NCBI GenBank assembly: GCA_017425745.1
Contig: JAFOXT010000090.1
Location: 1-7,332, forward strand
Length of the DNA stretch: 7,332 nt
Source of the DNA: Clostridia bacterium
GTDB lineage: Bacteria > Bacillota > Clostridia > Oscillospirales > Acutalibacteraceae
Direction of reading: 5' to 3'
Shown here: in pieces, positions 1 through 7,166 of the stretch
How the letters are laid out: each line of letters opens with the position of its first letter
Numbering within the stretch: position 1 is the stretch's first letter
Notes under the pieces: model-generated
Database searches by the model: none
What the model was told of the DNA's origin: nothing
What the model saw: only the letters and a program-made list of their open reading frames with translations
Translations under genes and position numbers: made by a program

Positions 1-1
1 A

Positions 2-466
2 GACCTTACAATCGAACAGATTGCAGCACTTTACAAAGGTGAGATTACAAACTGGAGTGAAGTTGGCGGAGCAGATGCACCGGTAGTTTTAATCGGTAGA
101 GAAGCTGCATCAGGCACAAGAGATGGCTTTGAATCAATCACAGACACAGAAGATGCATGCAAATACAATCAGGAACTTACATCAACAGGTGATGTTGTTC
201 AGACAGTATCTTCTAACCCGAACGCTATCGGATATGCATCACTTGCATCTGTAAAAGATTCAGTAAAGCTTATCTCAGTTGAAGGGGTAACACCTTCTAC
301 AGAAACAATCCAGAACGGAAGCTACAAGATTCAGAGAAATTTCGTAATGGTAACTAAGAAAAATGCAGAACTTTCACCTGCAGCAAAAAGCTTCTTCGAA
401 TTTGCAACATCAAGTGCAGCTGATGAATGGATTATTGAAGCAGGAGCAGTTCCTGTAAAAAGATAA
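2..466 (+). CDS. pstS: Phosphate ABC transporter substrate-binding protein PstS (C-terminal part, 5' truncated by window edge)
   Basis: An open frame enters from the left edge and ends at TAA 464-466, giving 154 visible residues. It is the C-terminal half of a PstS-family periplasmic-type binding protein, which in a Gram-positive would be a membrane-tethered lipoprotein capturing orthophosphate outside the cell. The first visible residues resemble the family segment 'L(T)xEQIAxLYxGxITNWxEVGG'. The phosphate-binding loop follows as GREAASGTRDGFE (fragment residues about 32-44); the SGT triad and following Arg match the anion-binding residues of PstS. A typical 'NPNAIGYASLASV' segment lies further on. 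The start, signal peptide and lipobox Cys are outside the window, as is the promoter region where PhoB sites would be expected. It is the first of the pstSCAB genes, separated from pstC by an unusually long gap for this operon (92 nt). Assignment is firm from motifs plus context. Confidence 0.95.
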   Translation, partial: DLTIEQIAALYKGEITNWSEVGGADAPVVLIGREAASGTRDGFESITDTEDACKYNQELTSTGDVVQTVSSNPNAIGYASLASVKDSVKLISVEGVTPSTETIQNGSYKIQRNFVMVTKKNAELSPAAKSFFEFATSSAADEWIIEAGAVPVKR

Positions 467-472
467 TAAGAT

Positions 473-509
473 GGTCTTTTCGGGGAATGTCAAAGACTTG
501 GCGTTCCCT
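473..509 (+). promoter_or_regulatory. Intercistronic hairpin between pstS and pstC
   Basis: Positions 482-491 can pair with 500-509 over 10 consecutive base pairs (three are G-U) around an 8-nt loop at 492-499. No T-tract follows, so it does not look like an intrinsic terminator. In B. subtilis the pst mRNA is known to be processed after pstS so that the binding protein is made in excess of the permease; a 3'-stabilising hairpin here would serve the same purpose (inference). The loop bases 492-498 are also complementary to 473-479 just upstream, so an alternative stem or a tight pseudoknot is possible. Confidence 0.55.
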
Positions 510-558
510 ATTAGACTATAGACATAACATAACTCATTCGTCAGAAAGGATGGTGTAA

Positions 559-1434
559 ATGAGCAAAGTTAAAAAAGCATCCGTCGTATTAGAGAGAGCA
601 ATGAACTGTATTTTCACAGTCTGCGGATTTCTGACAATTGCATTTGTACTTCTGATAACAGGATTTCTTGTTGTAAGTGGATTGCCGGCAATTAAAGAAA
701 TAGGAATTATAGATTTTCTGTTTGGCACAACATGGGCATCAACCGCACAAACACCGTCATACGGAATTCTTCCGTTTATCTTAAGCTCCATATACGGAAC
801 CTGCGGTGCAATTGTAATCGGTGTGCCAATCGGGATACTGTGTGCAATATTCCTTGCAAAAATGTCAAGTCCTAAGATTTCAGGAATAGTAAGCAGTGCA
901 GTGGATTTACTGTCAGGCATTCCGTCTGTAGTATACGGCCTTGTCGGTATGATAGTTATAGTGCCTCTGGTAAGAGAAACATTCAACCTTCCTGACGGCG
1001 CAAATCTTTTCTCAGCAATTATTGTACTTACGGTTATGATTCTTCCGTCAGTAATCTCAGTATCTGAAACTGCAATAAGAAGCGTACCAAGAGAATACGA
1101 AGAAGCATCACTTGCACTTGGCGCAACTAAGACAGAAACGGTATTCAAGGTAGTAGTTCCTGCAGCAAAAAGCGGAATTTTAACATCGGTAGTGCTTGGA
1201 ATAGGCAGAGCTATAGGTGAGGCAATGGCAGTTATGATGGTGGCGGGCAATGTTGCAAATATGCCCGGGCTTTTCACAAGTATCAGATTCCTTACAACAG
1301 CAGTTGCAAGTGAAATGTCCTACTCATCAGGACTGCAGAGAGAAGCACTTTTCTCGATCGCATTGGTACTCTTCGTTTTCATAATGCTTATCAATGTAGT
1401 ATTGAATTTAATCGCTAAGAAGAAAGAGAGGTAA
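559..1434 (+). CDS. pstC: Phosphate ABC transporter permease PstC
   Basis: This encodes a 291-residue integral membrane permease, one half of the PstC-PstA channel that moves phosphate through the membrane using PstB's ATP hydrolysis. The first membrane span is at about residues 18-40, followed by an outward loop and a cluster of further spans (about 70-100, 120-137, 151-168, 207-230, 262-286), as expected for a six-span MetI-like permease domain. Diagnostic segments are SGIPSVVYGL (119-128), the cytoplasmic EAA coupling loop EEASLALGATKTETVFKVVV (181-200), and GRAIGEAMAV (216-225). ATG 559 is preceded by AAAGGA (545-550) at good spacing. The length is normal for the family. It follows pstS after 92 nt and is 7 nt from pstA. 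PstC and PstA are told apart by gene order and overall similarity; the pairing itself is not in doubt. Confidence 0.96.
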   Translation: MSKVKKASVVLERAMNCIFTVCGFLTIAFVLLITGFLVVSGLPAIKEIGIIDFLFGTTWASTAQTPSYGILPFILSSIYGTCGAIVIGVPIGILCAIFLAKMSSPKISGIVSSAVDLLSGIPSVVYGLVGMIVIVPLVRETFNLPDGANLFSAIIVLTVMILPSVISVSETAIRSVPREYEEASLALGATKTETVFKVVVPAAKSGILTSVVLGIGRAIGEAMAVMMVAGNVANMPGLFTSIRFLTTAVASEMSYSSGLQREALFSIALVLFVFIMLINVVLNLIAKKKER

Positions 1435-1441
1435 ATAGGTA

Positions 1442-2305
1442 ATGCACGAAAAAATATCTGCAGAGAGAAAAATTAAATGCGGAATCTTAAACGGACTTAT
1501 GTACGCATCAGCAGGACTTATCTGCCTTATACTTCTTGGCTTAATCGGATATATACTCTACAGAGGTCTTGGAAACATTTCGTGGGAGCTTCTTTCAACA
1601 AAACCAAGCCTTATCAGAGGTACTACCGGAATTTTGCCTAACATCCTTAATACATTATATATTATCCTGATCACTCTGGTAATTGTTCTTCCTTTAGGCG
1701 TAGGAGCGGCAATTTACTTAAACGAATATGCAAGTAATAAAAAAATAGTTCGCATTATAGAGCTAGCAACAGAAACATTATCGGGAATACCCTCAATTAT
1801 TTACGGTCTTGTAGGTATGCTGATTTTTGTTCAGTTTTTCTCACTTGGAACATCCCTTATAGCCGGAAGCTTCACCCTTGTTATTATGACACTTCCGACA
1901 GTTATCAGAACAACTCAGGAAAGTCTTAAAACGGTCCCGAACGGATACAGAGAAGGTTCCCTTGCTTTGGGAGCAGGAAAATGGTATATGATAAGAACTG
2001 TAGTTCTTCCATCTGCAATAGACGGTATTGTAACCGGATGTATTCTTTCTGTAGGAAGAATAGTAGGAGAGAGTGCAGCACTTCTCTTTACGGCAGGTAT
2101 GGCAAATGAAATACTTAACTTAAAGGATGCGGTTCTTCCCGGTAACGCAGGCTCAACACTTACGGTTTCGTTGTATATGTACGCAAAAGAAAGAGGAGAA
2201 TTTGAAATAGCATTTGCAATTGCTGCAATACTTCTTGTACTGACATTTATTATCAATATGTCTGCGAAAATGGCAGCTAAAATTCTCAAGAAAGGAAGGG
2301 GATAA
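1442..2305 (+). CDS. pstA: Phosphate ABC transporter permease PstA
   Basis: This encodes a 287-residue permease that partners PstC in the phosphate channel. A basic cytoplasmic N-terminus (residues 1-13) leads into a first span at about 18-40. Further spans lie at about 67-92, 115-133, 138-155, 192-216 and 255-275. The family segment SGIPSIIYGL (114-123) and the EAA loop REGSLALGAGKWYMIRTVVL (170-189) are intact; the EAA loop docks on the PstB ATPase. The C-terminus is Lys-rich, consistent with a cytoplasmic end. ATG 1442 has an AGAGAGG site (1425-1431) that lies in the tail of pstC. Only 7 nt separate it from pstC and 3 nt from pstB, so these genes share a transcript and are probably translationally coupled. 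Confidence 0.96.
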   Translation: MHEKISAERKIKCGILNGLMYASAGLICLILLGLIGYILYRGLGNISWELLSTKPSLIRGTTGILPNILNTLYIILITLVIVLPLGVGAAIYLNEYASNKKIVRIIELATETLSGIPSIIYGLVGMLIFVQFFSLGTSLIAGSFTLVIMTLPTVIRTTQESLKTVPNGYREGSLALGAGKWYMIRTVVLPSAIDGIVTGCILSVGRIVGESAALLFTAGMANEILNLKDAVLPGNAGSTLTVSLYMYAKERGEFEIAFAIAAILLVLTFIINMSAKMAAKILKKGRG

Positions 2306-2308
2306 TCA

Positions 2309-3061
2309 ATGAGCGATATTATAAAAGCTTCAAACTTAAATCTCTGGTATGGAACAAATCACGCACTTAAGGATATAAACTTAAGCTTACCTCAAAAGGA
2401 AATTACAGCGTTAATCGGACCGTCAGGATGCGGTAAGTCAACATTCTTAAAAACACTTAACAGAATGAATGACCTTGTTGAAGGATGCAGAATTGAAGGT
2501 CTTATTACACTTGACGATATAGACATTTATAAAGATATGGATGTAAACATATTAAGAAAAAGAGTAGGTATGGTATTTCAAAAGCCAAATCCATTCCCAA
2601 TGAGTATTTACGATAACATTGCATATGGCCCCAGAATTCACGGAATTAAATCAAAGGTAAAGCTTGATGAGATTGTTGAGCGGTCATTAAGACAGGCTGC
2701 AATCTGGGATGAATGTAAGGACAGACTCAGAAAAAGTGCTCTTGGTATGAGCGGCGGTCAACAGCAAAGACTTTGCATTGCACGAGCTTTGGCGGTTGAA
2801 CCTGAAGTTCTTCTTATGGATGAACCAACAAGCGCACTCGATCCCATCTCCACATCAAAAATTGAGGATCTGGCAGTAGAACTTAAAGAGAAATATACAA
2901 TCGTTATGGTAACTCATAACATGCAGCAGGCGGCAAGAATTGCAGATAAAACAGCATTCTTCCTGCTTGGTGAGGTTATTGAATTTGATGAAACAGAAAA
3001 GATGTTCTCAACACCTCGTGATAAGAGAACAGAAGACTATATTACAGGAAGGTTTGGTTGA
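2309..3061 (+). CDS. pstB: Phosphate ABC transporter ATP-binding protein PstB
   Basis: This encodes the 250-residue cytoplasmic ATPase that powers phosphate import through PstC-PstA. All ABC motifs are present in order: Walker [10 protein letters not shown] (37-45), a PstB-typical 'TLNRMNDL' segment just after it, Q-loop Gln91 in [20 protein letters not shown], signature [16 protein letters not shown] (147-162), Walker B VLLMDEP (167-173), D-loop SALD (175-178), and H-loop His203. The signature begins with Met where Leu is usual, a conservative change unlikely to affect function. The [12 protein letters not shown] block separates PstB from other import ATPases. ATG 2309 follows AAAGGAAGGGG (2291-2301). 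The stop codon is one base from phoU's start codon. Confidence 0.98.
   Translation: MSDIIKASNLNLWYGTNHALKDINLSLPQKEITALIGPSGCGKSTFLKTLNRMNDLVEGCRIEGLITLDDIDIYKDMDVNILRKRVGMVFQKPNPFPMSIYDNIAYGPRIHGIKSKVKLDEIVERSLRQAAIWDECKDRLRKSALGMSGGQQQRLCIARALAVEPEVLLMDEPTSALDPISTSKIEDLAVELKEKYTIVMVTHNMQQAARIADKTAFFLLGEVIEFDETEKMFSTPRDKRTEDYITGRFG
3046..3052 (+). promoter_or_regulatory. Ribosome binding site fixing the phoU start
   Basis: AGGAAGG inside the last codons of pstB lies 10 nt before ATG 3063. The phoU reading frame remains open upstream to an ATG at 2940, but that start would overlap pstB by about 120 nt, has no comparable site, and would add residues unlike PhoU. The family-typical protein begins at 3063. 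Confidence 0.85.
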
Positions 3062-3062
3062 T

Positions 3063-3713
3063 ATGAGAAACAGATTTGATGAACAATTAAACAATCTGAA
3101 TAATGAACTTATCACAATGGGTGCTCTTTGTGAGGAAGCAATCTCTGCTGCAGTAAAACTTCTGATTGAAAACGATCATGTTATGAAAGAAAATGTTCTT
3201 GAATCCGATAAGCAAATCGACCAGAAAGAACGCGATATAGAAAACCTTTGCATGAAACTTTTAATGCAACAGCAGCCGGTAGCAAGTGACCTTCGTACAA
3301 TCTCTTCTGCACTTAAAATGATTTCTGACATGGAGAGAATCGGCGATCAGGCATCAGATATTGCGGAGATTGCAGAATATGCTTACGGAAGCGGCATGCA
3401 GAGCGAAATTCATATTGCTGATATGGCAAGAGCAACTATCCGTATGGTAACAGACAGCATTGAGTCATTTGTCAAAAAAGATACAGAGCTTGCATATACC
3501 GTAATTGAACATGATAACATTGTAGACGATTTGTTTGATAAGGTGAGAAGTGAACTCATAAGCGCGATTGAATCAAAAACTGCAAACGCAGAGGCACTTA
3601 TTGACCTTATTATGATTGCAAAGTATTTTGAACGAATCGGTGATCATGCCGAAAACATTGCGGAATGGGTTATTTACTCAATTACAGGAAAACACGCAAA
3701 AGACGATAAGTAA
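3063..3713 (+). CDS. phoU: Phosphate-specific transport system accessory protein PhoU
   Basis: This encodes a 216-residue all-helical protein made of two repeated PhoU three-helix bundles, a normal length for the family. Each repeat carries the metal-binding signature: ERIGDQASDIAE at residues 91-102 and ERIGDHAENIAE at 190-201. These acidic E/DxxxD patterns bind iron or other metal clusters in solved PhoU structures. The protein begins 'MRNRFDEQLNNLNNEL', typical of Gram-positive PhoU. In the established model PhoU contacts both PstB and the PAS domain of PhoR. It holds PhoR in its phosphatase state when phosphate is plentiful and restrains uptake. The start lies one base after the pstB stop, so its production is tied to the transporter. 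It is followed by a 95-nt gap holding the phoB promoter; no terminator is visible, so pst readthrough into phoBR is also likely. Confidence 0.96.
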   Translation: MRNRFDEQLNNLNNELITMGALCEEAISAAVKLLIENDHVMKENVLESDKQIDQKERDIENLCMKLLMQQQPVASDLRTISSALKMISDMERIGDQASDIAEIAEYAYGSGMQSEIHIADMARATIRMVTDSIESFVKKDTELAYTVIEHDNIVDDLFDKVRSELISAIESKTANAEALIDLIMIAKYFERIGDHAENIAEWVIYSITGKHAKDDK

Positions 3714-3745
3714 ATTGTTTGTTTTGATGAAATATGACTGATTTA

Positions 3746-3774
3746 TTGAAAATGAAGACCTTATATGATATAAT
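3746..3774 (+). promoter_or_regulatory. Sigma-A promoter for phoB-phoR
   Basis: The -35 TTGAAA (3746-3751) and a perfect -10 TATAAT (3769-3774) are separated by exactly 17 bp. A TG at 3766-3767 makes an extended -10. Transcription would start near 3781, giving a short leader of about 27 nt that contains the GGAGGTG ribosome site (3795-3801) of phoB. No terminator is seen between phoU and this promoter, so phoBR probably receives both its own transcription and readthrough from pst. Confidence 0.8.
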
Positions 3775-3808
3775 ATTAGTGTAAATCGTTTTTCGGAGGT
3801 GTGAGTAA

Positions 3809-4495
3809 ATGATTTATTTTTTAGAAGATGACGCAAGCATACAAAAGCTTGTTTGCTATGCACTTGCCAAGGAAGGCTACGAAATAAAAGGCTTGTCTTT
3901 GCCAAGTGAATTTTGGAAAGAAATTCAGGAAGAAATCCCTGAGCTTATTTTGCTCGATATAATGCTGCCGGAGGAGGATGGCATATCTATCCTGAAAAAG
4001 CTCCGTGAAGATAAAAAGTATCAGGATATACCCGTTATTATGATTACCGCTAAAACAAGCGAATTCGATAAAGTAACAGGCCTTGACATGGGTGCTGATG
4101 ATTATATTACAAAGCCATTTGGTATGACAGAACTTGCTTCCCGTGTAAATGCGGTCCTAAGAAGATATAAGAAAACACAGGTTGTCAATACTAAGGAATT
4201 TGTGTTAGGGAATTTGTACGTAAATCCTGAAAAGCATATTATAAAATTAAACGGCGAGGATCTGGTTCTCTCTTTCAAGGAATATTCACTCCTTCTTATC
4301 TTACTTGAAGCTGACGGTAAGGTAGTAAGCAGGGAAGAGCTTCTCACTAAAGTGTGGGGAGAGTTTTATGAGGAGTCAAGAACTCTTGATGTTCATATAA
4401 GAAAGCTCAGAGTAAAGCTTGAAAATTCCGATGTGAAAATAGAGACCGTTAAAAATATAGGTTATAAGTTAGGAGGAGCAGATAATGAACAGTAA
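3809..4495 (+). CDS. phoB: Phosphate regulon response regulator, PhoB/PhoP type (OmpR family)
   Basis: This encodes a 228-residue DNA-binding response regulator. The receiver domain (about 1-118) has the acidic pocket Asp7/Asp8, phosphoacceptor Asp50 in ELILLDIMLPEEDG, switch Thr80, Tyr99, and conserved Lys102 in the TKPF motif. The C-terminal winged helix (about 127-222) has the WG...SRTLDVHIRKLRVKLE recognition-helix block (183-205) and ends in a wing 'GYKL' (218-221), as in OmpR/PhoB proteins. Phosphorylated by PhoR in low phosphate, it would activate pst and other phosphate-starvation genes. ATG 3809 follows GGAGGTG (3795-3801). Its last 11 nt overlap phoR. The PhoB identity rests on pst-phoU and phoR neighbours; OmpR-family sequence alone would not prove it. 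In Bacillus nomenclature it would be PhoP. Confidence 0.93.
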   Translation: MIYFLEDDASIQKLVCYALAKEGYEIKGLSLPSEFWKEIQEEIPELILLDIMLPEEDGISILKKLREDKKYQDIPVIMITAKTSEFDKVTGLDMGADDYITKPFGMTELASRVNAVLRRYKKTQVVNTKEFVLGNLYVNPEKHIIKLNGEDLVLSFKEYSLLLILLEADGKVVSREELLTKVWGEFYEESRTLDVHIRKLRVKLENSDVKIETVKNIGYKLGGADNEQ

Positions 4496-6140
4496 AATAT
4501 TTCGTTCCAACTTTATAACATCCCTACTTGTACTTATAGTAACTATTGTTCTTATTTTCGGTGTGCTGTTTGAGTATTTTGAAACTCAGCTCACAAATGA
4601 GCTTGGAAGTGAAGCAGACTATATAGCTCATGCAATTGAAAATGATGGAGTTTCGTACATCAATAATTTTAAGAATGATAAAAAAAGAATCACTCTTATA
4701 GATGAAAATGGTGTAGTGATCGCAGATACTTCTGCAAACGAATCTGAGCTTGATAATCACTCAGACCGTGATGAAGTAAAAAAGGCAATGAAAGATGGAT
4801 CGGGAACAAGCGTAAGATATTCAGATACACTTATGGAGAAGACAATCTATTATGCAGTGCGTTTGGATGACGGTAATATTTTAAGAGTATCCACAACACA
4901 GCAGTCAATTATTGTTATCTTACTTGGACTCATGTATCCGATACTCATAGTTCTTGTAATTGCTCTTATCATAACCGTTATACTGTCATACAGAGTATCA
5001 AAGTCAATCATTAATCCTATAAATTCACTTGACCTTGAACATCCTGAAAATAATGACACATATGAGGAACTTACACCGCTTTTAAAGAAAATATCTTTAC
5101 AGAAACGACATATCAATGAGCAAATCCGTACCGCAGAACAAAAGCAGGAGGAATTCCGTCTCATTACAGAAAATATGACAGAAGGATTTTTGGTAATTGA
5201 TAATCAGGCTAACCTTTTAACATATAATTCAGCAGCATTAAAGCTTCTTGATATTACTGATGTTCAAGAGGGTACTGTGTTAATGTTAAACCGTACAAAG
5301 GGATTCAGAGACACTGTTCAAAGAGTTCTTACAGGCGAGCATTCAGAAAGTACGATTAACATTGATGACAAACACTATAATCTGATAGCAAATCCGGTAT
5401 ACGAAAATGACCGTGTAATAGGTGCAGTTATTGTTATACTTGATGTAACCGAATATACAAACCGTGAAAAGATGAGAAGTGAATTTACATCAAACGTTTC
5501 TCATGAACTGAAATCACCGCTTACTTCTATTTCAGGCTTTGCTGAAATAATGATGGCAGGTGACGTTCCCGGTGAAACGGTTGTAGATTTTTCAAAAACA
5601 ATCTATAAAGAAGCACAAAGACTCATAAGCCTTGTAAGTGACATTATCAAGATTTCAGAACTTGATGAAAAGAACACAGGCTTTGAGCAGGAACCCGTTG
5701 AACTTTTCGAACTTTCCAAATCAGTTACAGAAAGAATGAAACCTGTTGCTGAAAAGAGAAACATTACTCTTAATGTTCTTGGCGGAACAGCAAAGGTTAT
5801 GGGCGTAAGCAAAATACTTGAAGAAATGATTGAAAACCTTGTAGATAACGCAGTAAAATACAACAAGGACAACGGTACAGTGGATGTAATTGTTACATCG
5901 TCTGATAATACTTGTGAGCTTGTAGTACGCGATACAGGTATCGGTATTCCGCAATCAGAACAATCAAGAGTATTTGAACGATTCTACTGTGTAGATAAAA
6001 GCCATTCTAAGCTTGTTGGAGGAACAGGACTCGGACTTTCCATTGTGAAACACGGTGCAATGTTCCATGATGCACAAATCAAACTTGAAAGCACTGAAGG
6101 TAAAGGAACTTCCATCTCTCTGATATTTAATAAGGCATAA
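4485..6140 (+). CDS. phoR: Phosphate regulon sensor histidine kinase PhoR (PAS-containing)
   Basis: This encodes a 551-residue membrane histidine kinase, the partner of the PhoB above. Span 1 is at about residues 10-30. An extracytoplasmic domain of about 110 residues follows, including RITLIDENGVVIADT, which resembles the Cache/PDC fold of Gram-positive PhoR. Span 2 is at about 142-168. Next come a short HAMP-like linker (about 170-203), a PAS domain (about 222-325), the dimerisation/phosphoacceptor domain with His340 in SNVSHELKSPLTS, and the ATPase domain. That domain shows the N box (Asn451, Asn455 in ENLVDNAVKYN), G1 DTGIGIP (483-489), F box FERFYCVDKS (497-506), and G2 GGTGLGLS (512-519). 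All catalytic residues are intact. ATG 4485 lies inside the phoB end, with AGGAGG at 4471-4476, so the pair is translationally coupled. The cytoplasmic PAS is the likely contact for PhoU. Confidence 0.93.
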   Translation: MNSKIFRSNFITSLLVLIVTIVLIFGVLFEYFETQLTNELGSEADYIAHAIENDGVSYINNFKNDKKRITLIDENGVVIADTSANESELDNHSDRDEVKKAMKDGSGTSVRYSDTLMEKTIYYAVRLDDGNILRVSTTQQSIIVILLGLMYPILIVLVIALIITVILSYRVSKSIINPINSLDLEHPENNDTYEELTPLLKKISLQKRHINEQIRTAEQKQEEFRLITENMTEGFLVIDNQANLLTYNSAALKLLDITDVQEGTVLMLNRTKGFRDTVQRVLTGEHSESTINIDDKHYNLIANPVYENDRVIGAVIVILDVTEYTNREKMRSEFTSNVSHELKSPLTSISGFAEIMMAGDVPGETVVDFSKTIYKEAQRLISLVSDIIKISELDEKNTGFEQEPVELFELSKSVTERMKPVAEKRNITLNVLGGTAKVMGVSKILEEMIENLVDNAVKYNKDNGTVDVIVTSSDNTCELVVRDTGIGIPQSEQSRVFERFYCVDKSHSKLVGGTGLGLSIVKHGAMFHDAQIKLESTEGKGTSISLIFNKA

Positions 6141-6165
6141 GGAAAGACAATATGTATTTTGAGAA

Positions 6166-6172
6166 AAGGAGG
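6166..6172 (+). promoter_or_regulatory. Perfect Shine-Dalgarno deciding the TTG start of the HAD gene
   Basis: AAGGAGG ends 8 nt before TTG 6181. The first in-frame ATG (6226) falls inside the catalytic DMDG motif and would destroy the enzyme. The ATG at 6174 is out of frame and stops after four codons. TTG is therefore the start. Confidence 0.88.
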
Positions 6173-6180
6173 TATGCATA

Positions 6181-6990
6181 TTGAATAAAATTGATTTTAA
6201 CAGTAAAAAAGGCTTCATTTGTGATATGGACGGTGTTATATACCACGGCAAAAAGCTTCTGCCCGGTGTTCCGGAATTCATAAAGTGGCTTAACGATGAG
6301 AAAAAAGACTTTCTGTTTTTAACCAACAACAGCAGTTATACACCCAAAGAACTGCAGCAACGATTATTTCGTTTAGGTCTTGAGGTTGGTGAAGAACATT
6401 TCTATACAAGCGCATTAGCAACATCAGCATTTTTAAAAGAACAGTCTCCGGGCTGCTCAGTATATGCAATCGGTGAATCAGGGCTTATAAAAGCCCTGTA
6501 CGATGCCGGGATTACGATGAACGATGTTAATCCTGATTATGTTGTAGTAGGCGAAGGAAAGAATTATTCTCTGGACACGCTTACAAAAGCAACGAATCTT
6601 GTTCTTGGCGGAGCAAGACTAATCGGAGCAAATTCCGATGTAACCGGTCCTGTTGACGGAGGTATTGCTCCTGCATGCGGAGCACTCGTTTCTCCGATTG
6701 AAATGGCAACAGGCGCACACGCATATTTTTGCGGAAAACCGAATCCACTTATGATGCGAACAGGCTTGAGACTTCTTAACTGTCACTCGGCTGATGCGGT
6801 TATGGTTGGCGACAGAATGGATACTGATGTGATATCAGGTTTAGAGAGTGGTATGTCAACTGTACTTGTACTTTCTGGAGTTACAAGTGAGGCAGAGGTC
6901 AGAACATATGCATATAAGCCTACCGTTGTTCTTGGCGGAGTGGGCGATATCGTTAAGATGGCTGTATCTGCAAAGAAAAATAAAGAATGA
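6181..6990 (+). CDS. HAD-IIA family (NagD-like) phosphatase
   Basis: This encodes a 269-residue cytoplasmic hydrolase of the haloacid dehalogenase superfamily, subfamily IIA (NagD, AraL and p-nitrophenylphosphatase relatives). Motif I is FICDMDGV with nucleophile Asp15 and acid/base Asp17. Motif II is LTNNSS with Thr48. Motif III is Lys186 in GKPNP. Motif IV is VMVGDRMDTD with Asp211 and Asp216. The large C2-type cap lies between motifs II and III (about 60-180) and includes IGANSDVTGPVDGGIAP. Such enzymes remove phosphate from small phosphorylated metabolites such as UMP or sugar phosphates; the substrate cannot be read from sequence. The gene starts at TTG, 40 nt after phoR with no terminator between, so it is probably cotranscribed. 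A role in recycling internal phosphate or clearing a phosphorylated metabolite is an inference from location only. Confidence 0.9.
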   Translation: MNKIDFNSKKGFICDMDGVIYHGKKLLPGVPEFIKWLNDEKKDFLFLTNNSSYTPKELQQRLFRLGLEVGEEHFYTSALATSAFLKEQSPGCSVYAIGESGLIKALYDAGITMNDVNPDYVVVGEGKNYSLDTLTKATNLVLGGARLIGANSDVTGPVDGGIAPACGALVSPIEMATGAHAYFCGKPNPLMMRTGLRLLNCHSADAVMVGDRMDTDVISGLESGMSTVLVLSGVTSEAEVRTYAYKPTVVLGGVGDIVKMAVSAKKNKE

Positions 6991-7024
6991 TAAAATTATA
7001 CATATATAAAGGCAGATGATTTAA

Positions 7025-7129
7025 ATGAAAAAAATAATTGGTGCTGTTTTGTCAGTTTTGTCTGTTGCTTCTGTTGTTGGTTTTATCTTTATCAGGAAAA
7101 AGAACAAAAACGACAAAAATGATTTATAA
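7025..7129 (+). CDS. Small single-span membrane protein, 34 aa, unknown function
   Basis: An ATG-to-TAA frame of 34 residues begins MKKIIGAVLSVLSVASVVGF. It has a two-Lys N-terminus, one hydrophobic segment at about residues 4-23, and a strongly charged tail RKKNKNDKND. This looks like a single-pass membrane mini-protein with its basic tail inside. It also looks like a sortase-anchored C-terminus lacking an LPxTG motif, or an uncleaved signal-like segment. There is no lipobox Cys. The ribosome site is weak (AAAGG at 7008-7012, 12 nt before ATG). It sits 34 nt after the HAD gene with no terminator between. Its codons favour GTT, TCT and TTG more than the upstream genes do. I do not recognise a family. 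Coding status is plausible but unproven. Confidence 0.5.
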   Translation: MKKIIGAVLSVLSVASVVGFIFIRKKNKNDKNDL

Positions 7130-7166
7130 TTTTTCTGTACAACAAGGAGAAAAACAGTAGATTGTA

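Noticed and set aside
498..528. Possible promoter in the pstS-pstC gap (TTGGCG at 498)
   Set aside because: No -10 of acceptable quality occurs at 16-18 bp; the nearest candidates (GACATA, AGACAT) are poor, and the -35 overlaps the hairpin stem.
534..1277. Long minus-strand open frame (247 codons) opposite pstC
   Set aside because: It lies wholly over the convincing pstC gene, has no ribosome site, and its Thr/Ile/Pro-rich translation looks like the reverse reading of a hydrophobic permease. The shorter minus-strand frames over pstA, phoB, phoR and the HAD gene are rejected for the same reason.
2940..3062. Longer phoU starting at ATG 2940
   Set aside because: It would overlap pstB by about 120 nt, lacks a ribosome site, and adds an N-terminus unlike PhoU. 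ATG 3063 has AGGAAGG at correct spacing and gives normal family length.
3715..3750. Possible PhoB/PhoP binding repeats upstream of the phoB promoter (TTGA at 3724 and 3746)
   Set aside because: The copies are 22 bp apart, but the unit expected midway between them is missing. They do not match a recognisable Pho box, and AT-rich sequence gives such matches by chance.
6174..6188. ATG at 6174 as the start of the HAD gene
   Set aside because: It is out of frame with the HAD protein, reaches a stop after four codons, and is only 1 nt from the Shine-Dalgarno.
6968..6996. Possible promoter for the 34-codon ORF (extended -10 TGATAAAAT at 6988-6996)
   Set aside because: The -10 is good, but the best -35 at 17-bp spacing (CTGCAA) matches only three of six positions and lies inside the HAD gene. 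Too weak to list as a feature in this AT-rich region.
7130..7166. Terminator after the small ORF
   Set aside because: Only a 4-bp CTGT/ACAG pairing around a long AT-rich loop is available, with no T-tract after it.
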